Source: an uncultured Bacteroidales bacterium (GTDB lineage Bacteria; Bacteroidota; Bacteroidia; Bacteroidales; Bacteroidaceae). Taken from it: DNA of 64,000 nt. The DNA is taken from NCBI GenBank assembly GCA_902798685.1, contig CADBXO010000002.1:62001-126000 (forward strand), written 5' to 3'. Shown here piece after piece: positions 26,352 through 35,883 of the stretch; position 1 is the stretch's first letter; each line of letters opens with the position of its first letter. The notes beneath the pieces were generated by a model. That model ran no database searches. It was not told where the DNA came from and saw only the letters and a program-made list of their open reading frames with translations. Both the position numbers and the translations under genes were made by a program.

Positions 26352-28902
26352 TCTTCAGAGATTTGAGTTCTGATAGATTTGAATTGCTGCCTACAAGCAC
26401 TTCGTACTGACCAGGCAGGACATTCATCATATTGAGATTGGGATCGAACCACTCGAACTGTTCAGGAGTGAGTTCGATCTCAATTTTTTGTGTCTTTCCG
26501 GCGCCGATGTTCACGCGTTTGAAAGCACGCAGGGCATGTGACGGACCCTCGGTGTCACCCGGACGACGTACGTAAACCTGAACAACCTCATCACCGTCCA
26601 TCTTGCCGTTGTTCTTGACCTTGAGTGATACAATGTAGTTCTCACCGGACTTCTTTATCTTGATGCCCTTGTATGTGAACTTGCTGTAGCTCAGACCGTA
26701 ACCGAACGGATAGAGCGGCTTCTCGGTCATATAACGGTATGTGCGGCCCTTCATTGAGTAATCCTCAAAATCAGGCAGCTGGTCAGTTGACTTGTAGAAT
26801 GTAACGGGCAGACGACCACCGGGATTGTACTCACCGTAAAGGACTGACTTGACGGCATTACCGCCCTCCTCGCCCGGATACCATGCCTGCAGGATAGCGT
26901 CGCAGGCGGGCTCAACCTCGGTCAGACCCATTGCAGAACCTGAGAAGTTCACAAATACAACCTTCAGTCCGGCAGCCTTGAGAGCCTTTACCAGCTCAGT
27001 CTGAGCGGTAGGCAGCTCAATCTTTGTGCGATCACCGCCACGGAAACCGTCCACGCTTACAGGCATCTCCTCACCCTCCAGTGAAGGTGAAATACCGCCA
27101 GCAAATATCACAACGTCAGCACCTGCACATTCTGCAACAGTCTTGTCAACGCTTACCTCAACCTCATAACCAAGGTCGAATGAGAGTGAAGCCTCACCAC
27201 GGCGGCATGAGTAGTTGATTGTAATCTCGTAATCCTGACCTGCCTTTGCATCCAGAGTGTAGACCTTGCGGGCCTCGGTGCCGTTACGGCCCATAGCCAC
27301 GCGGCGGCCGTCAACGCTGATTGAAGCCTGGCCCTGGTTCTGCATGAAGAATGCCACCTGACCGTCCTCATCGGCATGGAAAGTCGATGTATAAACTGCT
27401 GCAAAGTCCTCCAGGTTTACGTTGGGGGCAAATACTGTAGCACCGCCGGTAGAGAATCTCAGAGGAGTAGCGTTGTGACGCAGAACATCGGGCTCACCCT
27501 CACCGCGTGCGTTGTTCCAGTATTTTGCGTCAAAACCCTGCTGACCGCTGGCCTTGCACTGGCTGAACAGGCTTACCAGAGCCATTGAGTTCGATGCGTA
27601 GTCACATCCGCGCAGGTACTTGACATCGGCCCCGGTGTTCCGGAGTGCCTCCAGAAGGGTTATTGTGCGTGACGGAGTGCCGTTGTAGTTACCCCACTGC
27701 ATCACTGAATCGTTGGCGTTGGGACCCATTACAACCACCTTCTGGCCATTGTTCAGAGGCAGCAGGCCGTTGTTCTTGAGCAGAACCATGCTCTCCTGAG
27801 CCATCTTCAGAGCCAGAGCCCTGTGCTCCTTGCTGTCAACGGTGCTGTACGGGATTTTGGTCCACTCAACCAGAGCGGGATCATCCATCTCACCCAGCTC
27901 GAAACGGGCTGTGAGCAGGCGTGTAAGTGACAAATCAATATCAGATTCCTTGATCAGACCGTCCTTGACAGCCTGAGGCAGGTTTGCGTATGAACTTCCG
28001 CACTCCAGGTCAGTTCCGGTCAGAACGGCCTTTGAAGTGGCGTGCTTGGCATCGGGCTCAGTGTTGTGATGACCCTCGGTAAAGAAGTCGTTGATGGCCC
28101 AGCAGTCCGATACCACTATGCCCTTGTAGCCCCACTCGTTGCGCAGGATCTGCTGCAGCAGGCGGCTGCTTCCGCAGCAAGGCTCGTCCTCGTAGCGGTT
28201 GTAGGCACACATAACTTCCTTGACATCAGCCTCCTGAACCAGCGCCTTGAATGCGGGCAAGTAAGTCTCTCTTAAATCACGTGCGGCAATATTCTCAGCG
28301 TTGTATACGTGACGGTTCCACTCCGGGCCGCTGTGCACCGCAAAGTGCTTGGCGCAGGCGTGCAGTTTGTCGTACTTGGCATCGGCCGGGCCCTGAAGTC
28401 CGTTTACAACCGATACACCCATCCTGGATGTCAGGTACGGATCCTCGCCGTAGGTCTCCTGGCCGCGTCCCCAGCGCGGATCACGGAATATGTTTACGTT
28501 CGGGGTCCAGAATGTCAGACCCTGATAGCGGCGCAGACCGCCGTTCTCACCGAATTCGGCTGATTTGGCACGGGCCTCGTCACTAACTGCGGTAAATACG
28601 TCCAGCAGCAGCGCATCATCAAATGATGCTGCCATACCGATGGCCTGAGGGAATACGGTAGCCAGACCGGCACGGCCTACTCCGTGCAGAGCCTCGTTCC
28701 ACCAGTCATACGCCTTGATTCCGAACTCCGGAATTGCGGGCGATCCGTTCTGCATCAATGCTGCTTTCTGCTCGAGCGTTAATCGGCCCACAAGGTCCTT
28801 GGCGCGCTCCTGAGCAGGTAAATCACTGTTTTTGTAAGGTTGGGCATTAACTGCCATAGTTGCTGCAAATGCGCACAGCAACGCAAAGGATATTTTGTTC
28901 AT
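26341..28902 (-). CDS. GH3 glycosidase with PA14 domain (beta-xylosidase/beta-glucosidase)
   Basis: Exo-acting family 3 enzyme, 853 residues from the ATG giving MNKISFALLCAFAATMAVNA (signal peptide). The catalytic barrel has WWNEALHGVGRAGLATVFPQ, GRGQETYGEDPYL and the nucleophile Asp near 265 in VVSDCWAINDFF; the SDC form is frequent in the xylosidase-like branch. A PA14 module (about 455-590, FDAKYWNNARGEG onward) is inserted in the second domain, as in Prevotella Xyl3A-type enzymes and BglX relatives. A FnIII-like domain ends the protein. A TATCTTTG -7 box lies upstream near 28928-28935. With GH115 in the window, action on xylo-oligosaccharides is likely but not proven. Confidence 0.92.
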   Translation of the reverse strand: MNKISFALLCAFAATMAVNAQPYKNSDLPAQERAKDLVGRLTLEQKAALMQNGSPAIPEFGIKAYDWWNEALHGVGRAGLATVFPQAIGMAASFDDALLLDVFTAVSDEARAKSAEFGENGGLRRYQGLTFWTPNVNIFRDPRWGRGQETYGEDPYLTSRMGVSVVNGLQGPADAKYDKLHACAKHFAVHSGPEWNRHVYNAENIAARDLRETYLPAFKALVQEADVKEVMCAYNRYEDEPCCGSSRLLQQILRNEWGYKGIVVSDCWAINDFFTEGHHNTEPDAKHATSKAVLTGTDLECGSSYANLPQAVKDGLIKESDIDLSLTRLLTARFELGEMDDPALVEWTKIPYSTVDSKEHRALALKMAQESMVLLKNNGLLPLNNGQKVVVMGPNANDSVMQWGNYNGTPSRTITLLEALRNTGADVKYLRGCDYASNSMALVSLFSQCKASGQQGFDAKYWNNARGEGEPDVLRHNATPLRFSTGGATVFAPNVNLEDFAAVYTSTFHADEDGQVAFFMQNQGQASISVDGRRVAMGRNGTEARKVYTLDAKAGQDYEITINYSCRRGEASLSFDLGYEVEVSVDKTVAECAGADVVIFAGGISPSLEGEEMPVSVDGFRGGDRTKIELPTAQTELVKALKAAGLKVVFVNFSGSAMGLTEVEPACDAILQAWYPGEEGGNAVKSVLYGEYNPGGRLPVTFYKSTDQLPDFEDYSMKGRTYRYMTEKPLYPFGYGLSYSKFTYKGIKIKKSGENYIVSLKVKNNGKMDGDEVVQVYVRRPGDTEGPSHALRAFKRVNIGAGKTQKIEIELTPEQFEWFDPNLNMMNVLPGQYEVLVGSNSNLSELKSLKINL

Positions 28903-28932
28903 TAATCGCAAATATTGACTTTCGCACAAAGA

Positions 28933-28963
28933 TAAAAAAAAGAACCCCGAAATCGGGGTCCTT
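28933..28963 (-). terminator. Intrinsic terminator after the Gly-rich DUF4412-like gene
   Basis: On the minus strand GGACCCCGA-TTTCGGGGTTC forms a strong stem followed by a run of T (A run 28933-28941 on plus). It lies between the end of the gene at 28999 and the promoter of the GH3-PA14 gene. Confidence 0.85.
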
Positions 28964-28996
28964 AATTCTCAATTTTCAATTCTCAATTCTCAATTG
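28964..28996. repeat. Short tandem repeat of TTCTCAA
   Basis: Four near-identical copies of AATTCTCAA/AATTTTCAA in direct order between the terminator and the 3' end of the Gly-rich gene. This is a simple slippage-type repeat with no other feature. Confidence 0.6.
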
Positions 28997-28998
28997 AC

Positions 28999-29967
28999 TT
29001 AGAAGCCGCCACCAAAGCCGCCGCCGAAGCCGCCGCCACCCATGCCGCCGCCAAAGCCGCCGCCACCGAAGTCACCGCCGCCCATGCCGCCGCCGAAGCC
29101 ACCCATGCCGGCACCACCTCCAAAGTTCATCTGCATCTCCTCTACCTTATAATCGGCCGGGAGTTCGAACAGTGAAGGATCAACCTCAGTCTCCTCGAGT
29201 TTCTCAACGGTCTGGCCCATTGTGCCGTAATCGGTAATGGTCTCGGACTTCATTGTCAGGTTCTTGTAGATCCAAAGAGTCATCTGGGTCTGATAGCCCT
29301 GATTGCTCTGGGTTACAGAGTACATCTTGCACATTACGCCTGCAACTTCCTCCTCGCCTAACTCCTTGATCTTATTCTTCTTGATTGTCTTAGCATCCAG
29401 GTTTTCCCAGTCGAACATAGGAGTGGTCTGGGCACCCATGCCCATGCCGCCCATCATACCCATGCCCATGCCACGGCCACCGCCGCCCTGACCGCCACGA
29501 CGTCCGCCGAATGACGGCATCTTGGTAGCAGACTTCTCAGCGTCGTTGATCTGGTAGTTGTCCTCGCCGATGGCAAGTGAACGTGTTGTACCAGCCTCAC
29601 CGCGGGTTGTAACGGTTACGGTCTTCTTGCCGTAGTCATCAAAATAGATCTTGGTTACCATTGTGCTGGGGTCAAAGTTCATCTGACGCTGACCGCCCTG
29701 ACCGCCACGACCGCCCTGAGGAGCACCCTGGGGACGCTGACCGCCGCCGAACTGGCCGCCGCCCATACCGCCGCCAAAGCCTGCACCGCCGCCGAAACCG
29801 GCGCCGCCGCCCATGCCCTGGAACTGACCCATATTGTTAGCCATTGTAATAACACCTGATTTAATGCCAAGAACCGGCTCGGATACTTCCTTCTTATCCT
29901 TCTTAGCCGCATTGACTGAAAGGCTCACTGCCGCAAGCATCATAGCGGCGATCATAAGTTTTCTCAT
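28999..29967 (-). CDS. Gly-rich exported protein, DUF4412/LolA-like core
   Basis: Start at the ATG giving MRKLMIAAMMLAAVSLSVNA, a signal peptide; 322 residues. The core is interrupted by four Gly/Met/Phe-rich tracts (GGGAGFGGGMGGGQFGGG, GGRRGGQGGGGRG and a long one at the very C terminus). Between them are folded pieces typical of proteins that bind a hydrophobic ligand or metal: MVTKIYFDDYGKKTVTVTT, EEEVAGVMCKMYSVTQ, TQMTLWIYKNLTMKSE and DPSLFELPADYKVEEM. The last pattern is common at the end of DUF4412-like domains. The true function is unknown. The terminal GGFGGGF tail is unusual. Confidence 0.72.
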   Translation of the reverse strand: MRKLMIAAMMLAAVSLSVNAAKKDKKEVSEPVLGIKSGVITMANNMGQFQGMGGGAGFGGGAGFGGGMGGGQFGGGQRPQGAPQGGRGGQGGQRQMNFDPSTMVTKIYFDDYGKKTVTVTTRGEAGTTRSLAIGEDNYQINDAEKSATKMPSFGGRRGGQGGGGRGMGMGMMGGMGMGAQTTPMFDWENLDAKTIKKNKIKELGEEEVAGVMCKMYSVTQSNQGYQTQMTLWIYKNLTMKSETITDYGTMGQTVEKLEETEVDPSLFELPADYKVEEMQMNFGGGAGMGGFGGGMGGGDFGGGGFGGGMGGGGFGGGFGGGF

Positions 29968-30042
29968 TTGCAAAGTAGTATTTAAGGTTTATAATTTGAT
30001 TCTTTCTACTTATATAAGGTTTAATGGCCGATGTTAAATCAC

Positions 30043-30792
30043 TCACTCGATTAATTTGGCCTTGGCCGAACCCACCTTGAACTTGATGTCCATCTGCACG
30101 ATTTTGCGCGCATTGTCATCGGTTATATAAATGGTAAGAATGTCGCGGAACTTGTTCTTTCCCTTCTCCATGTAAGGCTCCACAAGCTTGAATACCAGGC
30201 AGTTATACTTTTTGCCCGATAACTTCACCGTCTCCTTGCCCTGATAAATCAGACACTCGTCCAGAATCTCGGCGGCATCCACCAGACGGAAGTCAATGTG
30301 CTGCCCCTCCTTCATGCCCGATGTGTTCATGGCGCGGGCGTAACCCATCACGCTCACCATATCATATACAACGGTGCGGCTGGTCTCGGTCTTCTCCTTT
30401 ACGCGGCCGTCCATGTAGTTCTTGCGCATCTGCGCACGGCAAACTCCGTCCTGAGCGTACGTGTATCGGGCCGTCTCGGTATAAACGTCACCGCCCTCGT
30501 TGCACGATTTGCGGAAATATACCGGGCGCACGTTATCGGCCTCCAGATATGTGGTAAGCGTATCATTCATGCTGAAAATCTTCTCGGCAGCGCTCGTAGT
30601 GCGTGCAATCAGATCCATCCGCACCACCTTCTGTCCCTCAAAAGTGGTATTCCTTGTTACGAAACTGGCCTCACCAGCCTTTATAGGACCGATATGGAGA
30701 GAATACTTAAGAGTCTCGTTCTTCCAAGTCTGCGCGGCAAACATGTTCACCGTCAGAATCGCAAAAGCCATAAACAAACCAATTCTTTTCAT
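30043..30792 (-). CDS. DUF3108 exported protein
   Basis: Start at the ATG giving MKRIGLFMAFAILTVNMFA (signal peptide), 249 residues. The rest fits DUF3108: an opening NETLKYSLHIGPIKAGEAS, a central FRKSCNEGGDVYTETARYTY, and a closing ILTIYITDDNARKIVQMDIKFKVGSAKAKL. Such proteins are predicted periplasmic beta-clam folds like LolA/LolB-type carriers, but no activity is established. It lies upstream of the Gly-rich gene in the same direction and divergent from the aminopeptidase P gene. Confidence 0.85.
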   Translation of the reverse strand: MKRIGLFMAFAILTVNMFAAQTWKNETLKYSLHIGPIKAGEASFVTRNTTFEGQKVVRMDLIARTTSAAEKIFSMNDTLTTYLEADNVRPVYFRKSCNEGGDVYTETARYTYAQDGVCRAQMRKNYMDGRVKEKTETSRTVVYDMVSVMGYARAMNTSGMKEGQHIDFRLVDAAEILDECLIYQGKETVKLSGKKYNCLVFKLVEPYMEKGKNKFRDILTIYITDDNARKIVQMDIKFKVGSAKAKLIE

Positions 30793-30884
30793 AAGTTCAT
30801 TTTTTATGGTCTCCATCTTTAAGATTCATTTTCCTTTTCAAAGTTAAAAATAAATAGGCTATCTTTGAGCAAAACAAACTACCT

Positions 30885-32276
30885 ATGTTATTCGATAAAA
30901 AGACCTATACAAGCCGCCGAGCCGAACTGAGAGAGAAAGTAGGCAGCGGCCTGATAATCCTTCTGGGCAACAATGGTGCCCCGTGTAACTACCCCGCCAA
31001 CGGCTACACCTTCCGCCAGGACAGCTCGTTCCTGTACTTCACCGGCCAGGACCGCGACGCATTGGCGCTCGTGATCGATGCCGACAGCGGCAGCGAGTGG
31101 CTCCTGGGCGATGACATTGATATTGAGGACATTATCTGGACCGGATTCGTCCCGTCGGTGGCCGATCTGGCAGCGGAGTGCGGTATCGCCAACAGCGCTC
31201 CGTTCTCCAAACTGTCCGATATGGTGGCCGATGCCCGCAAACTGGGCCGAAAAATACATTTCCTCCCGCCCTACCGTCACGACCACATGATCCTGCTGTC
31301 CGATATGCTCGGAATCCACCCGTTGAAGACCCGCGAGGCTGCATCGGTCCAGCTCATAAAAGCCGTCGTAAGCATGCGCTCCATCAAATCTGCAGCCGAA
31401 ATTGAGGAGATTGAGCGCGCCATGGCCATAGGTTACCAGATGCACTGCGGCGCCATGAAGGCCTGCAAGCCGGGTGTGACTGAGAAAAGTATCGGCGGTC
31501 TTATGGAGGGAATCGCAATGTCACAGGGCGCAAAAGTCTCATTCAGCAGCATAGTCTCCATGCACGGCGAGATATTCCACGGTGATCCGTCACTCAAGAA
31601 ACTTGAGCCCGGACGCCTGCTGCTTGTAGATGCCGGAGCCGAGACCGTCAACAACTACTGCAGCGACAACACCCGCACCATGCCCATCAGTGGCAAGTTC
31701 ACCACAAAACAGCGTGAGATATACTCAATCGTTGAGGCCTGCCACGACCTGGTGATTGAGAAAGCTAAACCCGGTATGAAATGGCTGGACATGCATCTGG
31801 ACGTATGCCGCCTCATGACCGACCGACTCAAGGATCTGGGACTCATGAAGGGCAGTACTGAGGATGCAGTAGCAGCCGGAGCACACGCCATGTTCCTGCA
31901 GCACGGTCTGGGCCACATGATGGGAATGGACGTGCACGATATGGAAGGTCTTGGCCAGATTTACGTAGGCTTTGATGATGAAGTCCGCCCCTCAACACAG
32001 TTCGGAACCAACTGCCTGCGTTGCGGCCGCCGTCTACAGCCCGGTTTCGTAATGACCGATGAGCCCGGAATCTACTTCATCCCTGCCCTGATTGACAAAT
32101 GGAAAGCTGAGAAGATGCATATGGACTTCCTCAAATACGACAAGATAGAGCAATACCGCGATTTCGGCGGCATCCGCCTGGAGGACGACATACTCATAAC
32201 CGATACCGGTTGCCGGGTCTTGGGAAAAGACATAATACCATACCATCCCGACGACGTCGAGTCATTCATGAACTGA
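30885..32276 (+). CDS. pepP: Aminopeptidase P family protein (M24B, Xaa-Pro aminopeptidase)
   Basis: Cytoplasmic metallopeptidase that removes an N-terminal residue before proline; 463 residues. The N-terminal creatinase-like domain covers about 1-165. The pita-bread catalytic domain has the five metal ligands in LLVDAGAE, SDNTRTMP, GLGHMMGMDVHD, TDEPGIYF and GGIRLEDD. No signal peptide. A -7 box TATCTTTG lies 17 nt before the ATG. A hairpin terminator follows the stop codon. Confidence 0.93.
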   Translation: MLFDKKTYTSRRAELREKVGSGLIILLGNNGAPCNYPANGYTFRQDSSFLYFTGQDRDALALVIDADSGSEWLLGDDIDIEDIIWTGFVPSVADLAAECGIANSAPFSKLSDMVADARKLGRKIHFLPPYRHDHMILLSDMLGIHPLKTREAASVQLIKAVVSMRSIKSAAEIEEIERAMAIGYQMHCGAMKACKPGVTEKSIGGLMEGIAMSQGAKVSFSSIVSMHGEIFHGDPSLKKLEPGRLLLVDAGAETVNNYCSDNTRTMPISGKFTTKQREIYSIVEACHDLVIEKAKPGMKWLDMHLDVCRLMTDRLKDLGLMKGSTEDAVAAGAHAMFLQHGLGHMMGMDVHDMEGLGQIYVGFDDEVRPSTQFGTNCLRCGRRLQPGFVMTDEPGIYFIPALIDKWKAEKMHMDFLKYDKIEQYRDFGGIRLEDDILITDTGCRVLGKDIIPYHPDDVESFMN

Positions 32277-32285
32277 ATAAAAATG

Positions 32286-32320
32286 AAAAAAGCGTGAATA
32301 ATTATCGCGCTTTTTTTATT
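32286..32320 (+). terminator. Intrinsic terminator of the aminopeptidase P gene
   Basis: AAAAAAGCG and CGCTTTTTT arms around a 13-base loop, followed by T-rich sequence. The stem is A/T-rich but ends in a clear U run. Confidence 0.65.
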
Positions 32321-32402
32321 TCATAAACTGCCATATTCCAATTGCAGAATGGTTGGCAACCTAACAAAATGTCTTCAGAATTTTGTATTTTTTATGAATT
32401 TA

Positions 32403-32434
32403 TTTGTGTCTTACAAGACAATTATATACTTTTG
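32403..32434 (+). promoter_or_regulatory. Promoter of the SusCD operon with palindrome in the spacer
   Basis: -33 box TTTG (32403-32406) and -7 box TACTTTTG (32427-32434), 20 bases apart, match the Bacteroidetes consensus. The spacer contains TGTCTTACAAGACA (32407-32420), a 6-base inverted repeat that may be an operator. A second inverted repeat, ATACTA/TAGTAT (32444-32460), lies at the start of the transcript. The leader is about 135 nt and otherwise A/T-rich. Confidence 0.6.
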
Positions 32435-32574
32435 GAACTTTGTATACTAGTTCTTAGTATCAAACTGACATAATACGTAAGTAGAAGATACTAGAGCTAT
32501 ATATTTAAATAGGTGTTTAAGCGACTAAACTATTTATCTTTTTATAATAATTACTAAACAAAAAGAGAAAATTT

Positions 32575-35500
32575 ATGAAAAAAAGAGTCATTACTTTGTT
32601 GGCAATGATGCTCTGCCTTGTAGGAGAGGTCTTTGCACAAACGAATGTGAATGGTACCGTCATCTCACAGGAGGACGGGGAGCCTATCTTAGGCGCCAGC
32701 ATCCTCGTTGTGGGCACTGACATAGGTACCGCGACAGACCTCAACGGTAAGTTCTCGCTGACCGTGCCGGCTGGCAGCAGCAAGCTCCGCGTTTCATACG
32801 TAGGTATGGAAACCCTTGAGGTTGACGCACAACCCACAATGAACATCGAGCTCAAAACAGAGATCCTCGACGAGGTCATTGTCGTAGCTTACGGTACGGC
32901 AAAGAAATCAGCCTTCACAGGTTCTGCTGCTACAGTGAACTCTGATGAGATTTCAAAAAAGATCACAACTAACGTTGCCGATGCCCTCGTAGGTACTGTC
33001 AGCGGTCTGCAGCTTCGCGGTTCGTCAGGTGCCCCCGGTAGCGACAACGGTAAGCTTAACATCCGTGGTATCGCATCTCTTTATGCTGACACTGACCCGC
33101 TCATCATCGTGGACGGTGCTCCCTACTCAGGTTCTCTGAGCAACATCCCGCCCAGTGATATCAAGTCAGTAAGCGTACTGAAGGATGCCGCATCAGCTGC
33201 CCTGTACGGTGCACGTGGTGCTGCCGGTGTCATCATCATCACAACTAAGAAGGGTGAGACCGCCGACGCAGTCATCAACGTAGACGTAAAGGTAGGTGCC
33301 AACTCTCGTTCAGTTCCTGATTACGATGTATTCACCAGCGCTGGCGAGTACTACGAGGCATACTACAAGCAACTCTACAACTACAGTTTCTACAGCCAGG
33401 GTCAAACTCCCGCAGCTGCACACGCATGGGCCAACCAGACCATGCTAACCCAGTTGGCCTACAACGTATACACTGTACCCGACGGTGAGTATCTCATCGG
33501 CACTGACGGTAAGATTAACCCCAACGCTACACTGGGCCGCAGCTATGTATACACTGACCCTGCAACCAATGAGAAGACAGGCTACTACCTCACTCCCGAT
33601 AACTGGACCGACGCTGCATACCGCAACGCTATGCGTCAGGAGTACACTGTTAGCGCAAGTGCCGGAAATGACAAGTCATCATTCTACATGTCAGCCAGTT
33701 ACCTTAATGAAGAAGGTATCATTAAGCCCTCAGGCTACGAGCGTTTCACCTCTCGTCTTAAGGCCGATTATCAGGCAAAGAAGTGGTTGAAACTTGGTGC
33801 CAACATCGGCTATGTACGTTCTACCACAGAGTCAGCTCCTAACTACGATGAGGAGCAGCTTGGTTCTACCAACGTAATGTACTACTCATCATACATTGCT
33901 CCTATCTATCCGCTCTACGTCCGCGGCATTGCCCTTGATGACAACGGCAACCCCACAGGAGATCCCTACATCCGCACTGACGAGTTCGGAAACCAGCAAT
34001 ATGACTATGGTGTTCCTGCATCTAACTATCAGGGCATCAGCCCACGTACATTCCTGGCAACTGGTAACCCCATCGGTGCCAACTATCAGAACGAGGTATA
34101 CAACATAGGCAACATGTTCAGTGGTGTTTACACCGTTGACGTAACCATTCTGCCGCAGTTGAAGTTCAACTCTACCAACACCCTCAACCTGGGCCAGAAC
34201 TCATTCTCAGATTATGAGAACCCGTTCTACGGTCCTAAGGTAGGTGTTAACGGACAGATTATTAAGTATCAGACCAATACCTTCCGTCAGAACTACACTC
34301 AGACTTTGAACTACAACCAGCAGTTCGGTCTTAGCGAGATCTCAGCTATCCTGGGACATGAGTGGTATAAGACAACCACACGTTACCTCTATGCTGAGCG
34401 CACCGGTGGTTTCTCACCCGAAATCCCTGAGCTGAACGCTTTCGCAAAGATGTCAGGTTCTAACAGTTACACAACCGCATACAACGTTGAAGGTTTCTTC
34501 GGCACAGCTCAATACAGCTATGACGAGAAGTACTTCCTCTCAGGTTCATATCGTCGCGATGCTACCTCACGCTTCCACAAGGACAACCGTTGGGGTGATT
34601 TCTGGAGTGTCGGCGGTGCATGGCTTCTCTCTAAGGAGTCATTCGCTAAGGACCTCGGCCTCAACTGGGACGATCAGATTAAGCTTAAGGCTTCTATCGG
34701 CCAGCAGGGTAACGACGGTATCGGAAGCTGGGCTTACATTGACACCTACTCACTGGTTAAGGCCAGCGACACCTCAATGTCCCCCACTTTCTCACGTACA
34801 GGTAACAAGGACATCACTTGGGAGACAACAACCAACCTCAACGTAGGTCTTGAGTTCGCCTTCTTTAAGAGCCGCCTGACCGGTAGCATCGACTTCTACA
34901 ACAAGAAGACTACTGACCTTCTCTTCTGGCTCTCTATTCCTGAGTCAATGGGTGCACGAGGTTACTATGGCAACCTTGGTGACATCAGCAACACAGGTTA
35001 TGAGGTTACACTCGGCGGTGATGTAATCCGCACCAAGAACCTGAAGTGGAACATCACAGCCAACATTGCTCACAACCAGACCAAGATCCTTAAGCTCCCC
35101 GAGGCCAAGATCACTGAGAACGGCGGTTTCGCTGAGACCGGCACCAACATCCAGCTTTGGTATGAGGTTGGAGGTTCTCTCTATACTCCGTTCATGCGCA
35201 AGTATGCAGGCGTAAATGCTAATGGTGAGGCCCTCTACTGGGTTGATGAGGACCTGATTAATGCTAACGGCGCTGCCATCACCAGCCGTCCGGGACAGAA
35301 GGAGTCATACACAACAACTGACTACGGCAAAGCATCACGCTATAAGTTTGAGTCTCTGCTGCCTAAGTTCAACGGTGGTTTCTCAACAAGCCTCGATTTC
35401 TACGGCTTCGATATGTCAGCTTCATTTGAGTATCAGATTGGCGGTACTGTTTATGACTACCACTATCAGGGCCTGATGGGACCTGTATCAAGTACCCCCG

Positions 35501-35853
35501 ATGGAAAGAACTTACACAAGGATGTCCTGAAGTCATGGTCACCCAACAACACCTCTTCAGACATTCCTCGCTTCCAGTACAACGACCAGTACACCAACTC
35601 ACAGAGCAGCCGTTGGCTGACCGATGCCAGCTACCTGGCCTTCCAGTCATTCACAGTTGGATACACAGTTCCTAGAAGCCTGACCTCAAAGATTAAGCTC
35701 GACAACATGCGTTTCTATGTAACCGGTGAGAACCTGGCTCTCTGGAGCGCACGTAAGGGTCTTGACCCGCGTTACTCATTCGAAGGCTCTGCCTACGTGA
35801 ATGTCTACTCACCCGCCCGCAACATCTCAGGCGGTCTTCACTTAACATTCTAA
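32575..35853 (+). CDS. SusC/RagA TonB-dependent outer-membrane transporter
   Basis: Outer-membrane barrel that imports oligosaccharides with its SusD lid. Signal peptide MKKRVITLLAMMLCLVGEVFA. The carboxypeptidase-D-regulatory-like domain (about 25-105: VNGTVISQEDGEPILGASI...DLNGKFSLTV) is followed by a TonB box (LDEVIVVAYGTAKKSAFTGS), the plug with GLQLRGSSGAPGSDNGKLNIRG and VLKDAASAALYGARGAAGVIIITTKKG, and the barrel. At 1,092 residues it is normal. It is followed by SusD after 30 nt. No HTCS is adjacent, so the regulator is either the distant HTCS at 0.8-4.8 kb or elsewhere. Confidence 0.96.
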   Translation: MKKRVITLLAMMLCLVGEVFAQTNVNGTVISQEDGEPILGASILVVGTDIGTATDLNGKFSLTVPAGSSKLRVSYVGMETLEVDAQPTMNIELKTEILDEVIVVAYGTAKKSAFTGSAATVNSDEISKKITTNVADALVGTVSGLQLRGSSGAPGSDNGKLNIRGIASLYADTDPLIIVDGAPYSGSLSNIPPSDIKSVSVLKDAASAALYGARGAAGVIIITTKKGETADAVINVDVKVGANSRSVPDYDVFTSAGEYYEAYYKQLYNYSFYSQGQTPAAAHAWANQTMLTQLAYNVYTVPDGEYLIGTDGKINPNATLGRSYVYTDPATNEKTGYYLTPDNWTDAAYRNAMRQEYTVSASAGNDKSSFYMSASYLNEEGIIKPSGYERFTSRLKADYQAKKWLKLGANIGYVRSTTESAPNYDEEQLGSTNVMYYSSYIAPIYPLYVRGIALDDNGNPTGDPYIRTDEFGNQQYDYGVPASNYQGISPRTFLATGNPIGANYQNEVYNIGNMFSGVYTVDVTILPQLKFNSTNTLNLGQNSFSDYENPFYGPKVGVNGQIIKYQTNTFRQNYTQTLNYNQQFGLSEISAILGHEWYKTTTRYLYAERTGGFSPEIPELNAFAKMSGSNSYTTAYNVEGFFGTAQYSYDEKYFLSGSYRRDATSRFHKDNRWGDFWSVGGAWLLSKESFAKDLGLNWDDQIKLKASIGQQGNDGIGSWAYIDTYSLVKASDTSMSPTFSRTGNKDITWETTTNLNVGLEFAFFKSRLTGSIDFYNKKTTDLLFWLSIPESMGARGYYGNLGDISNTGYEVTLGGDVIRTKNLKWNITANIAHNQTKILKLPEAKITENGGFAETGTNIQLWYEVGGSLYTPFMRKYAGVNANGEALYWVDEDLINANGAAITSRPGQKESYTTTDYGKASRYKFESLLPKFNGGFSTSLDFYGFDMSASFEYQIGGTVYDYHYQGLMGPVSSTPDGKNLHKDVLKSWSPNNTSSDIPRFQYNDQYTNSQSSRWLTDASYLAFQSFTVGYTVPRSLTSKIKLDNMRFYVTGENLALWSARKGLDPRYSFEGSAYVNVYSPARNISGGLHLTF

Positions 35854-35883
35854 CCCGACAACTTTTAAGGAAGTGTACAGAAT

